Shown here one piece after another: positions 45,066 through 54,221 of a stretch of DNA of 64,000 nucleotides. The stretch spans positions 1 to 64,000 of the forward strand of contig MKWG01000036.1 in the NCBI GenBank assembly GCA_001899685.1. Direction: 5' to 3'. The position numbers were made by a program, and so were the translations under genes. This stretch comes from Sphingobacteriales bacterium 44-15. Lineage in GTDB: Bacteria > Bacteroidota > Bacteroidia > Chitinophagales > Chitinophagaceae. How positions within the stretch are numbered: position 1 is the first letter of the stretch; the number at the start of each line of letters is the position of its first letter. Under the pieces are notes generated by a model. It did no database searches. It was given only the letters and a program-made list of their open reading frames with translations, and was not told the origin of the DNA.

Positions 45066-45872
45066 ATGAATATTATAACAGAACAGTCTTCCCATTACAG
45101 GTATCTTGAAAAAATGAGCATAGCGGAAATTACCGCCTGCATCAATGATGAAGATCAGAAAGTAGCGCTCGCCATTAAAGAAAAATTGTTTCAGATCAAT
45201 AACCTGATAACTGTAATTACCGGCATGCTTAGAAATGGAGGCAGATTATTTTACGCTGGCGCGGGAGCAGGTGGCAGGCTTGCTGTGCTTGATACACTCG
45301 AACTTCCTACTACTTATGGTATTAAAAAGGGTATGGTGAATGTAATATTAGCGGGAGGGCTTGAAAATCTTATTCATGCTCCGGAAGACAGGGAAGATGA
45401 CACTTCTGCCGGCTGGCTGGCACTCCAGGATTTTAATATTTCTGTAAAGGATATTGTGGTAGGTGTTTCCGCAAGTGGGGCTACTCCGTTTGTGCTGGCA
45501 ACTTTAAAAAATTGCAGGCAGGCGTCTATTACCACGGGATGCATTGTCAGTAACCCGTATTCTCCTTTAGCGATGATGGCGGATTATCCTGTCGAAGTAA
45601 TAACAGGGCCGGAGTTTGTCACGGGCAGCACACGCATGAAATGCGGCAGCACACAGAAAATGATCCTTGATATGATCAGCACCACAATAATGATTCAGCT
45701 CGGGAAAGTGGATGATAATAGTATGATAGACGTAATGCCGGTTAATAATAAAATTATGGACAGGTCTGTGAAAATATTAATGAACAAAACCGGCATAAAC
45801 AAATATGAGCAGGCAAAAGAGTTACTACTGAAATATGGAAGCATACGCGAAGCAATGACAGCCTTTCGCTAA
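45066..45872 (+). CDS. MurQ-like SIS-domain etherase with altered sugar-phosphate loop
   Basis: 268 residues, the length of Bacteroidota MurQ. MurQ opens the lactyl ether of N-acetylmuramic acid 6-phosphate. The catalytic Glu of MurQ is kept as Glu79 in VLDTLELPTTYG and a second Glu (110) in DREDDTS, and the motif TGSTRMKCGSTQKM is close to the family. However, the first SIS phosphate loop reads GAGAGGR (residues 65-71) where MurQ has GAGTSGR, losing the Ser/Thr that would contact the sugar phosphate. No sugar kinase gene is nearby. The C-terminus is short, as in other Bacteroidota MurQ. The true substrate is unknown. Confidence 0.85.
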   Translation: MNIITEQSSHYRYLEKMSIAEITACINDEDQKVALAIKEKLFQINNLITVITGMLRNGGRLFYAGAGAGGRLAVLDTLELPTTYGIKKGMVNVILAGGLENLIHAPEDREDDTSAGWLALQDFNISVKDIVVGVSASGATPFVLATLKNCRQASITTGCIVSNPYSPLAMMADYPVEVITGPEFVTGSTRMKCGSTQKMILDMISTTIMIQLGKVDDNSMIDVMPVNNKIMDRSVKILMNKTGINKYEQAKELLLKYGSIREAMTAFR

Positions 45873-46114
45873 ACGACGCACAACCTGCGGCAGCAATAGC
45901 AGCCAATCCCCTAAAAAATAATTGATCAGCCGGAAATACGGATGGAGTAGCAAGGGAGCTCAAAATATGCTTGACCTTAGAGTTATGAATAAAAATCACT
46001 AATGGAGCAAAATAATTGAAATGTCTAAATATGGATTAAAAGCTACCGGATGACTTGCGACAATTTGGAATGCACCCTAACGATGCTTTAGCGCTGTTAC
46101 ATAGCGGGTTTTCC

Positions 46115-46122
46115 TACCTTTG
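46115..46122 (+). promoter_or_regulatory. -7 box upstream of the M1-type peptidase gene
   Basis: TACCTTTG matches the Bacteroidota TAnnTTTG consensus and lies 23 bp before the ATG at 46146. No good TTG -33 box at 17-20 bp spacing was found. Confidence 0.5.
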
Positions 46123-46145
46123 GTGATATTTCACAAAAAAATCTT

Positions 46146-48086
46146 ATGATGATACAGCGACTTACGCTTTTGTTGGCAATGATCTTCACCATAACAACGT
46201 TTCTTTTTGCCCAGCCCGACCGTTGGCAGCAACGCGTAAAATATGTGATGGATATCAATATGGATGTAACCACTAATCGTTTTACCGGCAAACAAAAGCT
46301 GGAATATTGGAATAACAGCCCTGATACTTTAGACAAAGTATTTTATCATTTATACTGGAATGCGTTTCAGCCCAACAGCATGATGGACAGCCGCAGCAGG
46401 GAATTGGGGAAAATATTGTTCAGGGGAAGAGATGGCAAGCCTGTTGGTGACTGGGATCCAAGAGTGCAGGATCGTATACAGCATCTTAAACCGGATGAAA
46501 CCGGATATCAGAAGATCATTTCACTGAAGATGAATGGCGTGGCACAGCAGTATACAGTTTATGAAACTATACTTGAAGTGAAATTGGCGAAGCCTATATT
46601 GCCTAAGTCCGGTGTAGTGTTTGATATGGAATTTGAAGCCCAGGTGCCGTTGCAGATACGAAGATCGGGCCGGGACAATCCTAATACCGGAGTTCGGTAT
46701 TCTATGAGTCAGTGGTATCCCAAAATATGTGAATACGATTATGAAGGCTGGCACCCAACTCCTTATATAGCTCGTGAGTTTTATGGAGTATGGGGAGATT
46801 ATGATGTAAATATTACTATTGATAAGTCCTATATTATAGGCGGCACAGGATATTTGCAGAATGCTAACCAGGTAGGCTATGGTTATGAGGCTGCCGGCAC
46901 AAAAGTAGTGCGGCCTGCAGGTAATACGCTTACATGGCGCTTTACAGCGCCTAATGTGCATGATTTTGTATGGGCGGCAGATCCGCAGTTTAAGCATATC
47001 AGCCGTCATGTTGCGGGTGGGCCTACGATTAATGTGCTGTATAAATACAAGCCAAACGATACAGCTAATGACAAGGCCTGGAACGAGGTGGCGGATGCTG
47101 CAGTAATGGTGCTGCCTTTCATCGAAAAGCATTTCGGAGCATATCCTTATAAGCAATATTCGTTTATCCATGGGGGTGATGGCGGCATGGAGTATCCTAT
47201 GGCAACGCTGGTCAGCGGCCCCGGGCTGGGCACCGCTTTTCATGAGTGGATGCATAGCTGGTACCAGATGATGCTTGCCACTAATGAATCGCTCTATGCC
47301 TGGATGGATGAAGGCTTTGTCAGTTATGCCGAAGGGCTTGTTTCTGCCTATTACCAGCAAAAAAAGAATAAGGAGATCACCGGCAACGATCTTCGCACAG
47401 GTCCTTCTCCATCCGGGGATACCGGCGATCTGCCGCTGTATGAGGCAGATTCCTATGCCGGCTATTTTAACCTGGTACGGAGTGGACTGGAAGAGCCGCT
47501 TTCCACGCACGCAGATCATTTCAATACTAATTATGCATATAGCCAGGCGTCTTACTCCAAAGGAGCGGTTTTTTTATGCCAGTTGGGATATATTATCAGT
47601 GATTCTCTCAGGGATAAAACACTCCTGGAATATTACCGCCTCTGGAGGTTTAAGCATCCTAATGCCAATGATTTTATTCGTGTAGCCGAAAAGGTTAGCG
47701 GTATTCAACTGGACTGGTATAAAGAATACTGGGTGTATACTACCAAAACAATTGATTATGCCATCGACAGCCTGTGGGAACAAAATGGTAAGACCAATAT
47801 ACGCTTGCGCATGATCGGTAAAATACCCATGCCCATAGACGTGCAGTTGAAATATAAAGATGGTACAGGCGAAACCGCCTATATCCCGCAGTTGATCATG
47901 TTTGGGCAAAAACCACAGGAAGATACTATTCCCCGTACAGTATATGAGCCCTGGAAATGGACACATCCCACTTATACTTTTGAAGTTAACCAGCGGCTGA
48001 TGAATATCAGGTCCATTGAGATTGACCCCACCTGGCGAATGGCGGATACTGACCGGAAAAATAATAAGCTGGAACTGACCTGGTAA
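46146..48086 (+). CDS. Secreted M1-family metallopeptidase
   Basis: 646 residues with a signal (MMIQRLTLLLAMIFTITTFLFAQ). The zinc motif HExxH is present as AFHEWMHSWYQ, with the third ligand Glu in WMDEGFVSYAEG 20 residues later, and the exopeptidase-like GGMEYPM motif (DGGMEYPMATLVSG) in place of GAMEN. The N-terminal domain (VKYVMDINMDVTTNRFTGKQKLEYWNNSPD) fits a gluzincin aminopeptidase-like fold. It is probably periplasmic and acts on peptides. It stands alone on the plus strand. Confidence 0.92.
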   Translation: MMIQRLTLLLAMIFTITTFLFAQPDRWQQRVKYVMDINMDVTTNRFTGKQKLEYWNNSPDTLDKVFYHLYWNAFQPNSMMDSRSRELGKILFRGRDGKPVGDWDPRVQDRIQHLKPDETGYQKIISLKMNGVAQQYTVYETILEVKLAKPILPKSGVVFDMEFEAQVPLQIRRSGRDNPNTGVRYSMSQWYPKICEYDYEGWHPTPYIAREFYGVWGDYDVNITIDKSYIIGGTGYLQNANQVGYGYEAAGTKVVRPAGNTLTWRFTAPNVHDFVWAADPQFKHISRHVAGGPTINVLYKYKPNDTANDKAWNEVADAAVMVLPFIEKHFGAYPYKQYSFIHGGDGGMEYPMATLVSGPGLGTAFHEWMHSWYQMMLATNESLYAWMDEGFVSYAEGLVSAYYQQKKNKEITGNDLRTGPSPSGDTGDLPLYEADSYAGYFNLVRSGLEEPLSTHADHFNTNYAYSQASYSKGAVFLCQLGYIISDSLRDKTLLEYYRLWRFKHPNANDFIRVAEKVSGIQLDWYKEYWVYTTKTIDYAIDSLWEQNGKTNIRLRMIGKIPMPIDVQLKYKDGTGETAYIPQLIMFGQKPQEDTIPRTVYEPWKWTHPTYTFEVNQRLMNIRSIEIDPTWRMADTDRKNNKLELTW

Positions 48087-48208
48087 TCGGGCTTGCTCAA
48101 TAATGCCCTTATATATTCTTCTATACCACCCGGTCTATCGGGGAACGAATGGATGGTTAACAGGGAAAGCCTTATTCGTGGCATGCACCGTAATTTCTGC
48201 ATTTGCAG

Positions 48209-48216
48209 TATCTTTG
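48209..48216 (+). promoter_or_regulatory. -7 box immediately upstream of mtaB
   Basis: TATCTTTG matches TAnnTTTG and ends 7 bp before the ATG at 48224, implying a nearly leaderless transcript. No -33 box at standard spacing is obvious. Confidence 0.5.
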
Positions 48217-48223
48217 CGCCCTT

Positions 48224-49507
48224 ATGTCTTTTTCTAAAACAGTAGCTTTTCATACACTGGGCTGTAAGCTCAATTATGCCGAAACATCCACGCTTTCGCG
48301 CATGCTCGAAAAGGAAGGTTTTGGAAAAAAGGCGTTTGACGAGATTGCAGATGTATACGTGATCAATACCTGTTCTGTTACGGATAATGCAGATAAGGAA
48401 TGCCGGCAATTAGTACGGCGTATCCAGCGCAGGTCACCGGAAAGCCTTGTGGTGATCACCGGTTGTTATGCACAACTGAAGCCGGAAGAGATCGCCGGCA
48501 TAGAGGGCGTGGACCTTGTGCTGGGCGCTGCAGAAAAATTTAATATCGCTTCCCATCTCAGGGAGCTTTCAAAAGGTGATTCTACCAAAATATCAAGTTG
48601 TGATATAGGAGATGTGAACGGGTTTAACAGCTCTTACTCCGTCAATGACAGAACACGTACTTTTCTTAAAGTACAGGATGGGTGCGACTACAGTTGTTCT
48701 TTCTGCACTATTCCAATGGCAAGGGGTAGAAGCAGGAGTGACAGCATCGCAAATGTTGTTCACAATGCAAATGAACTGGCAGCAGGCGGTGTAAAGGAGA
48801 TTGTGCTGACCGGTGTCAACCTGGGTGATTTTGGACTGAACGGGATAGCAGATGAAAAATCTGGTAAAAGGAAAGAACATTTCTTTGATCTTGTGCAGCA
48901 GTTGGATGAGGTGGAGGGAATAGAAAGGTTCAGGATATCATCCATCGAGCCTAACCTGCTTTCCAATGATATCATAGATTTTGTAGCGGGCAGTAAAAAA
49001 TTCATGCCTCATTTTCATATCCCGCTGCAAAGCGGAAATAACCGTATACTCGGACAAATGCGCAGGAGGTACAGGCGGGAACTGTATGCGGAGCGCGTGG
49101 AAAAAATAAAAGCAGTAATGCCGCACTGCTGCATAGGCGCGGATGTAATTGTTGGCTTCCCCGGTGAATCTGACGAAGACTTTAAAGACACTTTTGACTT
49201 TTTACATGCGATGGATGTTTCTTACCTGCACGTGTTCACTTATTCGGAAAGGGATGACACTGCGGCATTGAATATTACGCCTGTAGTGCCTGTGCAATTA
49301 AGGCATACCAGGAATAAAACGTTACGCAACCTCTCGTATATGAAAATGCAGTATTTTACCTCGCTGCATTCCGGCTCAGCCCGCCCTGTACTGTTTGAAT
49401 CGGTTAGTAAAAATGACATGATGGAAGGTTATACCGATAACTATATCAGGATCACGGCACCTTATAAAAAAGAGATGGTAAATACCATTACTTCCTGGGT
49501 GATATAA
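48224..49507 (+). CDS. mtaB: tRNA (t6A37) C2-methylthiotransferase MtaB
   Basis: 427 residues from ATG 48224 (MSFSKTVAFHTLGCKLNYAE). It is a radical-SAM enzyme that converts t6A to ms2t6A at tRNA position 37. The N-terminal UPF0004 domain has the cysteine ligands (TLGCKLN, INTCSVTDNAD, VITGCYAQ). The radical SAM motif CxxxCxxC is DGCDYSCSFCTIP. PEEIAGIEGVDLVLG and LQSGNNRILGQMRRRY are also diagnostic; the C-terminal TRAM region is short. The start seven codons upstream is less likely because of the -7 box. Confidence 0.94.
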   Translation: MSFSKTVAFHTLGCKLNYAETSTLSRMLEKEGFGKKAFDEIADVYVINTCSVTDNADKECRQLVRRIQRRSPESLVVITGCYAQLKPEEIAGIEGVDLVLGAAEKFNIASHLRELSKGDSTKISSCDIGDVNGFNSSYSVNDRTRTFLKVQDGCDYSCSFCTIPMARGRSRSDSIANVVHNANELAAGGVKEIVLTGVNLGDFGLNGIADEKSGKRKEHFFDLVQQLDEVEGIERFRISSIEPNLLSNDIIDFVAGSKKFMPHFHIPLQSGNNRILGQMRRRYRRELYAERVEKIKAVMPHCCIGADVIVGFPGESDEDFKDTFDFLHAMDVSYLHVFTYSERDDTAALNITPVVPVQLRHTRNKTLRNLSYMKMQYFTSLHSGSARPVLFESVSKNDMMEGYTDNYIRITAPYKKEMVNTITSWVI

Positions 49508-49589
49508 TAGTGATATTTTAACATTTTTTGTGCTAACATTGCCCTGATCATCATTGAGAAAAGCAGTCAAAAGGATAGGAATATCGGAG

Positions 49590-49880
49590 ATGAAAAAATA
49601 TCAGGTTACCATAAAATTCAGAATGAGTGATGATTTCATGCAGTTGATACCCGATCATCGCGAATATATTAACTCACTTATTGAGGATAATGTTATTGAT
49701 CAGTATGCGGTTACCATGGAATCTCAGACTATATGGATCACTTTTTCCGCAAAAAACAAGCGTGAAATAAGAAAATATCTTTCAGGCTCACCCCTCTTCA
49801 AATACTGGAAATTTCAGGTGAATGAACTGGTAGTGATAGATGGTCAGCTGCATCGTTTGCCTGCAGTTCAGTTGAATTAA
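49590..49880 (+). CDS. Small ferredoxin-fold-like hypothetical protein
   Basis: 96 residues from ATG 49590 (MKKYQVTIKFRMSDDFMQLI), preceded by an AGGA stretch. It has a beta-alpha-beta pattern (YQVTIKFRMSD, EYINSLIEDNVIDQYAVTME, IWITFSAKNKREIRKYLSGS) that suggests a ferredoxin-like fold of the YciI/muconolactone-isomerase type. No catalytic residue is identifiable. A long hairpin separates it from the convergent lpdA gene. Confidence 0.7.
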   Translation: MKKYQVTIKFRMSDDFMQLIPDHREYINSLIEDNVIDQYAVTMESQTIWITFSAKNKREIRKYLSGSPLFKYWKFQVNELVVIDGQLHRLPAVQLN

Positions 49881-49934
49881 TGCTCAGTTAATGGCGAAAA
49901 ACAAACGTCAAATGTGAAAAGACAAAAACGACAA

Positions 49935-49986
49935 ACGTGAAACGATAAACGTGAGACTTTCACCACTCACGTTTATCGTTTCACGT
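49935..49986. terminator. Long perfect hairpin between convergent genes (word-repeat family)
   Basis: Positions 49935-49955 and 49966-49986 form a perfect 21-bp inverted repeat (core GTGAAACGATAAACGTGAG) with a 10-nt loop. It lies between the stops of the 96-aa gene (plus) and lpdA (minus), so it may act as a bidirectional terminator. It is also the cleanest member of the ACGTGA word-repeat family. Confidence 0.65.
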
Positions 49987-49992
49987 CTCACT

Positions 49993-51399
49993 TTATATGT
50001 CTATCGCTTCACCGTAAGCTGCTGCCGTAGCTTCTTTCACTCCTTCACTCATGGTAGGATGCGGATGAGAAGCATTGAGCACTTCATGGTAGGTTGTTTC
50101 AAGCTTACGGGCTACAGATACTTCAGCAATTAATTCGGTCACATTGTATCCGATCATGTGAGCTCCCAGCAATTCCCCGTATTTGGCATCGTAGATTATT
50201 TTGATAAATCCTTCTGTGGCTCCCGCAGCGCTGGCCTTTCCCGAAGCCATAAAAGGAAACTTGCCGATCTTCAGTTCATAGCCCGCTTCTTTGGCCGCTT
50301 TTTCAGTATAACCTATGGAGGCTACTTCCGGCGTGCAATAAGTACATCCCGGAATATTGTTGTAGTCTATAGTATCAGGCAGATGACCGTATTTCTTTTC
50401 ATTATAGCCGATATGTTCTGCTGCAATGATGCCTTCTTTGGTTGCCACATGTGCAAGCGCCTGCCCGGGTGTGCAATCTCCGATAGCATAAAATCCAGGC
50501 ACGCTGGTTTGCTGGTATTTATCTACTGTGATTTTTCCTTTTTCTGTTTTGATGCCTGTTTGCTCCAGCCCGATATTTTCAATATTAGCTACTATCCCTG
50601 CAGCGCTCAGTAATATGTCTGCCTCAAGGGTTACCTCGCCGGAAGGCGTTTTTACTTTAGCTTTTACCCCTGCACCGCTGGTATCCACACCAGTCACTTC
50701 ACTGCTGGTGTATATTTCGATACCCTGCTTTTTATATTGCTTTTCCAGCTCTTTAGATATCTCTTCATCTTCTACAGGCACTACCCTGGGTAAAAATTCT
50801 ACGATAGTAACTTTCGTGCCCATACTATTATAGAAATAAGCGAACTCTACCCCGATAGCGCCGCTGCCTACCACGATCATGGTTTTAGGCTGTTGCGGCA
50901 ATACCATCGCTTCGCGGTAACCGATCACCTTTTTACCATCTATCGGCATACTCGGCAACTGGCGTGAACGCGCACCGGTAGCAACGATAATATATTTGCC
51001 TTCCACAACCTGTGTTTTGCCGTCGACGCCGGTTACTTCTACCTGTCCTTTTGCCTTTAGCTTGCCATATCCCATTATCACATCAATCTTGTTCTTCTTC
51101 ATAAGGAACTGAACACCGCGGCTCATTTTATCTGCCACACCGCGGCTGCGTTTGATCACGGCGTCAAAATTCTGCTGCACCCCCGAGGCTTCAATGCCAT
51201 AGTCTTTGCTGTGTTTCATGGATTCATACACCTGCGCGCTTTTCAATAAAGCTTTTGTAGGAATGCATCCCCAGTTGAGACAGATCCCGCCTAAGCTTTC
51301 TTTTTCTATGATCGCCACTTTAAAACCCAACTGGGAAGCACGGATCGCTGCAGGATAACCGCCGGGACCGCTGCCTAAAACTATTACATCGTATGCCAT
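49993..51399 (-). CDS. lpdA: Dihydrolipoyl dehydrogenase (E3)
   Basis: 468 residues. The FAD-binding GSGPGGYPAAIRASQLG at the N-terminus, the redox disulfide GGICLNWGCIPTKALL, the NAD-binding VVGSGAIGVEFAYFYNSMG and the C-terminal active-site HPHPTMSEGVKEA are all intact. It reoxidises the lipoyl groups of pyruvate, 2-oxoglutarate or glycine-cleavage complexes. It lies alone; the PDH E1-beta gene is more than 11 kb away, so the complex genes are scattered. Confidence 0.96.
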   Translation of the reverse strand: MAYDVIVLGSGPGGYPAAIRASQLGFKVAIIEKESLGGICLNWGCIPTKALLKSAQVYESMKHSKDYGIEASGVQQNFDAVIKRSRGVADKMSRGVQFLMKKNKIDVIMGYGKLKAKGQVEVTGVDGKTQVVEGKYIIVATGARSRQLPSMPIDGKKVIGYREAMVLPQQPKTMIVVGSGAIGVEFAYFYNSMGTKVTIVEFLPRVVPVEDEEISKELEKQYKKQGIEIYTSSEVTGVDTSGAGVKAKVKTPSGEVTLEADILLSAAGIVANIENIGLEQTGIKTEKGKITVDKYQQTSVPGFYAIGDCTPGQALAHVATKEGIIAAEHIGYNEKKYGHLPDTIDYNNIPGCTYCTPEVASIGYTEKAAKEAGYELKIGKFPFMASGKASAAGATEGFIKIIYDAKYGELLGAHMIGYNVTELIAEVSVARKLETTYHEVLNASHPHPTMSEGVKEATAAAYGEAIDI

Positions 51400-51567
51400 A
51401 ACAGATTATGTGTTTTTTAAAGAATGATACCGGGTCAGATCCTTGCCGGAATAGTCCCCGTAATTTGATCTGCGAAAATACTTGCAAATGAGCAAACGAA
51501 AAAATGGTTGGTGTACAGCCTGTTATCGCTGCTGCTGCCTGGCGGGTGAAGCAGCATTTTTGTAAAA

Positions 51568-51592
51568 TAAAAAAACCTCCCGGAAGGAGGCT
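51568..51592 (-). terminator. Rho-independent terminator of tRNA-fMet
   Basis: On the minus strand CCTCC-TTCCG-GGAGG (51576-51590) is followed by a run of seven T, just downstream of the tRNA 3' end. Confidence 0.75.
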
Positions 51593-51596
51593 TTCG

Positions 51597-51668
<72 letters not shown>

Positions 51669-51679
51669 ATATGAAGGCG

Positions 51680-51711
51680 CAAAGGTAAGCGTATGTATTT
51701 TATCATCCAAA
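51680..51711 (-). promoter_or_regulatory. Promoter of tRNA-fMet
   Basis: On the minus strand TTTG (51708-51711), a 20-bp spacer and TACCTTTG (51680-51687) match the Bacteroidota -33/-7 pattern and precede the tRNA by 11 bp. Confidence 0.7.
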
Positions 51712-51727
51712 CAAATTTTGTTTCAGT

Positions 51728-51735
51728 TACCTTTG
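51728..51735 (+). promoter_or_regulatory. -7 box upstream of era
   Basis: TACCTTTG lies 27 bp before the era ATG. The -33 position does not show a clear TTG, so this is supported by the -7 match only. Confidence 0.45.
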
Positions 51736-51762
51736 CAAAAAATTTTTGCAGCTGTTCGTGTT

Positions 51763-52629
51763 ATGAAAGTTGGATTTGTAAATATTTTTGGCAGACCCAA
51801 TGCAGGGAAAAGCACGCTGCTGAATGCGCTGATAGGAGAGAAGCTGGCAATTGTTTCACCCAAGGTGCAGACTACCCGTCACCGCATTAAAGGATTTCTT
51901 AATAACGAAAACTACCAGGTCATATTTTCTGATACACCTGGTATTATAGCGCCCAAATACAAGCTGCACGAAAAAATGATGCAGGCGGTGAAAAATAGTC
52001 TTGAAGATGCGGATGTGGCATTATTGCTTGTTGATGTACAGGATGATCCTGAAGCAGCAGATAAAATATTTACTGAGCTTAAGCTGAATGTCCCTGCTAT
52101 TGTGGTGCTGAATAAGACAGATGCTGCAGATAGTAAGACAATAACCGCATTGAAAGCTTTTTTTGAAAACAAGCCGTATGCCCGGAAGACGATCGCTGTA
52201 TCTGCCCTCCGGAAGCAGCATATAGATTTGTTGCTTAGTGATATACTTGAGCTTTTGCCGGAAGGAACACCGTTTTATGACCAGGATGACCTTACAGATC
52301 TCCCGGTAAAATTTTTTGTGGGAGAAATGATAAGAGAAAAGGTGTTTGAGTGGTTTGAGGATGAAATACCTTATCATACCACGGTGCTGGTAAATGAATT
52401 CAAAGAGAAGACCGGGTTAATTAAAATTGCCGCTGAAATTATTGTACATCGGGAATCGCAAAAAGCGATCATTATAGGAGAAAAAGGAAAGATGATAAAG
52501 CAGATCGGAACAGCGGCGAGGCAGGAGATTGAGAAGTTTTTGGATAGCAAAGTCTTTTTAGAATTATTCGTGAAAGTGCGCCCCAGATGGAGAGATAATG
52601 ATGTGCATTTGAAAGAATATGGGTATTAG
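51763..52629 (+). CDS. era: GTPase Era
   Basis: 288 residues from ATG 51763 (MKVGFVNIFGRPNAGKSTLL). Era is a GTPase needed for 16S rRNA maturation and 30S assembly. G1 GRPNAGKST, G3 DTPG (SDTPGII), G4 NKTD and G5 SALR are present, followed by the KH domain with GEKGKMIKQIG. The longer frame starting at 51634 overlaps tRNA-fMet and is rejected. Confidence 0.96.
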   Translation: MKVGFVNIFGRPNAGKSTLLNALIGEKLAIVSPKVQTTRHRIKGFLNNENYQVIFSDTPGIIAPKYKLHEKMMQAVKNSLEDADVALLLVDVQDDPEAADKIFTELKLNVPAIVVLNKTDAADSKTITALKAFFENKPYARKTIAVSALRKQHIDLLLSDILELLPEGTPFYDQDDLTDLPVKFFVGEMIREKVFEWFEDEIPYHTTVLVNEFKEKTGLIKIAAEIIVHRESQKAIIIGEKGKMIKQIGTAARQEIEKFLDSKVFLELFVKVRPRWRDNDVHLKEYGY

Positions 52630-52718
52630 TGAATGGTGAAAACGTCAAATGTGAAAGGTGAGACGTGAGACGTGAAACCTGTAACTTACCACTTACCCCT
52701 CATCACTTATTACTAATT

Positions 52719-54029
52719 ATGAGTTTTACAGTAGCAATAGTTGGAAGGCCGAATGTTGGAAAAAGCACCTTTTTCAACCGCATGCTCGAAGAGCGTAAAG
52801 CCATCGTGGATAATACCAGCGGTGTCACGCGCGACCGGCAGTACGGAGAAGCGGAATGGAATGGTAAAAAATTTAATCTCATTGATACAGGCGGTTTTGT
52901 CGCAGGCAGCGATGACATATTTGAAAAAGAGATCCGCCGGCAGGTAAGCATTGCCGTGAATGAAGCCAATGCCATTATTTTTATGTGCGACGCAGAAAGC
53001 GGCATTACTGCAATGGATGAGGCGGTGTCAGAAATGCTTCGTGATGTTAAAAAGCCATTGTTCCTTGTGGTAAACAAGGTAGATAATTCCGAGCGTATGC
53101 TGGATGCCACAGAGTTTTACAGCATGGGCTTCGAGCATATTCATTTTTTGTCGAGCATCAGCGGCAGCGGTACGGGTGAACTGCTGGATGATCTTACCGC
53201 TCTTATTCCGGATACGCCTGATGAAGCTGCGGAAAAGCAGGAACTGCCACGATTTGCGATCATCGGGCAGCCTAATGTAGGGAAGTCTTCCCTGCTGAAT
53301 GCATTAATAGGCGAAGACAGGACCATAGTAAGTGAAATAGCCGGCACTACAAGAGATACCATTCACACACATTATAATCTTTTTCAGAAAGAGTTCATCT
53401 TAATTGATACCGCCGGCATCCGCCGTAAAAAGAAGGTGGAAGAAGACCTGGAATTCTATGCTGTAATAAGGGCGATCAAAGCAATGGATGAAGCGGATGT
53501 ATGCCTGCTGCTGCTGGATGCTGCCAAGGGAATTACCGCCCAGGATCTCAGCATATTCTCGCTGGCTGCCCGCAAGGGAAAAGGGATAGTACTGCTGGTG
53601 AATAAATGGGACCTGGCGGAAAAAGAAACAAATACTGCCAGGGACTACGAAAAAACATTAAAAAACAGGCTGGCTCCTTTTTCCGATGTGCCGGTCCTCT
53701 TTATTTCTGTGAAAGATAAGGTGCGCATTTTTAAAGTGATCGAAACAGCTTTGCAGGTGTATGACAGCCGCCGGAGAAAAATACCTACATCTGCGCTGAA
53801 TGATGTTATGCTGAAGGCCGTTGAATCATATCATCCCCCGGTAGTACGGGGGAATACGATAAAAATTAAATATGTAACCCAGTTGCCTACTGTAGTGCCA
53901 AGCTTTGCTTTTTTCTGCAATTATCCTGATGATATTAAGCAACCCTACAAAAATTACCTTGAGAATCAGCTGCGGTCAAACTTTGATTTTAAAGGAGTAC
54001 CGTTAAGGTTATTTTTCAGGAAAAAATAG
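52719..54029 (+). CDS. der: Ribosome biogenesis GTPase Der (EngA)
   Basis: 436 residues from ATG 52719 (MSFTVAIVGRPNVGKSTFFN). Two tandem G domains are visible: GRPNVGKS/DTGG/NKVD in the first and GQPNVGKS/DTAG/NKWD in the second, plus the C-terminal KH-like domain (FAFFCNYPDDIKQPYKNYLE). Der works in 50S assembly. A start 18 codons upstream would translate a GTGA/TCAC word repeat and is rejected. It follows era after 89 bp. Confidence 0.96.
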   Translation: MSFTVAIVGRPNVGKSTFFNRMLEERKAIVDNTSGVTRDRQYGEAEWNGKKFNLIDTGGFVAGSDDIFEKEIRRQVSIAVNEANAIIFMCDAESGITAMDEAVSEMLRDVKKPLFLVVNKVDNSERMLDATEFYSMGFEHIHFLSSISGSGTGELLDDLTALIPDTPDEAAEKQELPRFAIIGQPNVGKSSLLNALIGEDRTIVSEIAGTTRDTIHTHYNLFQKEFILIDTAGIRRKKKVEEDLEFYAVIRAIKAMDEADVCLLLLDAAKGITAQDLSIFSLAARKGKGIVLLVNKWDLAEKETNTARDYEKTLKNRLAPFSDVPVLFISVKDKVRIFKVIETALQVYDSRRRKIPTSALNDVMLKAVESYHPPVVRGNTIKIKYVTQLPTVVPSFAFFCNYPDDIKQPYKNYLENQLRSNFDFKGVPLRLFFRKK

Positions 54030-54043
54030 AGTTAAACTATCTG

Positions 54044-54178
54044 GGGGCTGACCAAAAAGGTCGTCATTGCGATCCCGACCGGAAGTTGGGAGAAGTAATC
54101 TCAATATTTAAACCTCTATGAGATTGCTTTGATCGTTCCTCCCTCGCAAAGACATTCAACGACCTTTTGGTCAGCCCC
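54044..54178. mobile_element. 135-bp palindromic MITE-like element
   Basis: Terminal inverted repeats GGGGCTGACCAAAAAGGTCGT-type (54044-54064) and its near-inverse (54158-54178) flank arms containing the GTCATTGCGA...AATCTC motif in inverse orientation, a palindromic layout common to short dispersed elements in Bacteroidota and other bacteria. It lies between der and pcm. No clear target duplication was seen. Confidence 0.7.
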
Positions 54179-54221
54179 TAATTCTTTTTTGACCCCGCAT
54201 TTTTTTATCTTGCAACGACTT

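Noticed and set aside
46521-47519. 332-codon open frame antisense to the M1-type peptidase
   Set aside because: It lies entirely inside a convincing metallopeptidase gene with HExxH; no motif or ribosome site supports it.
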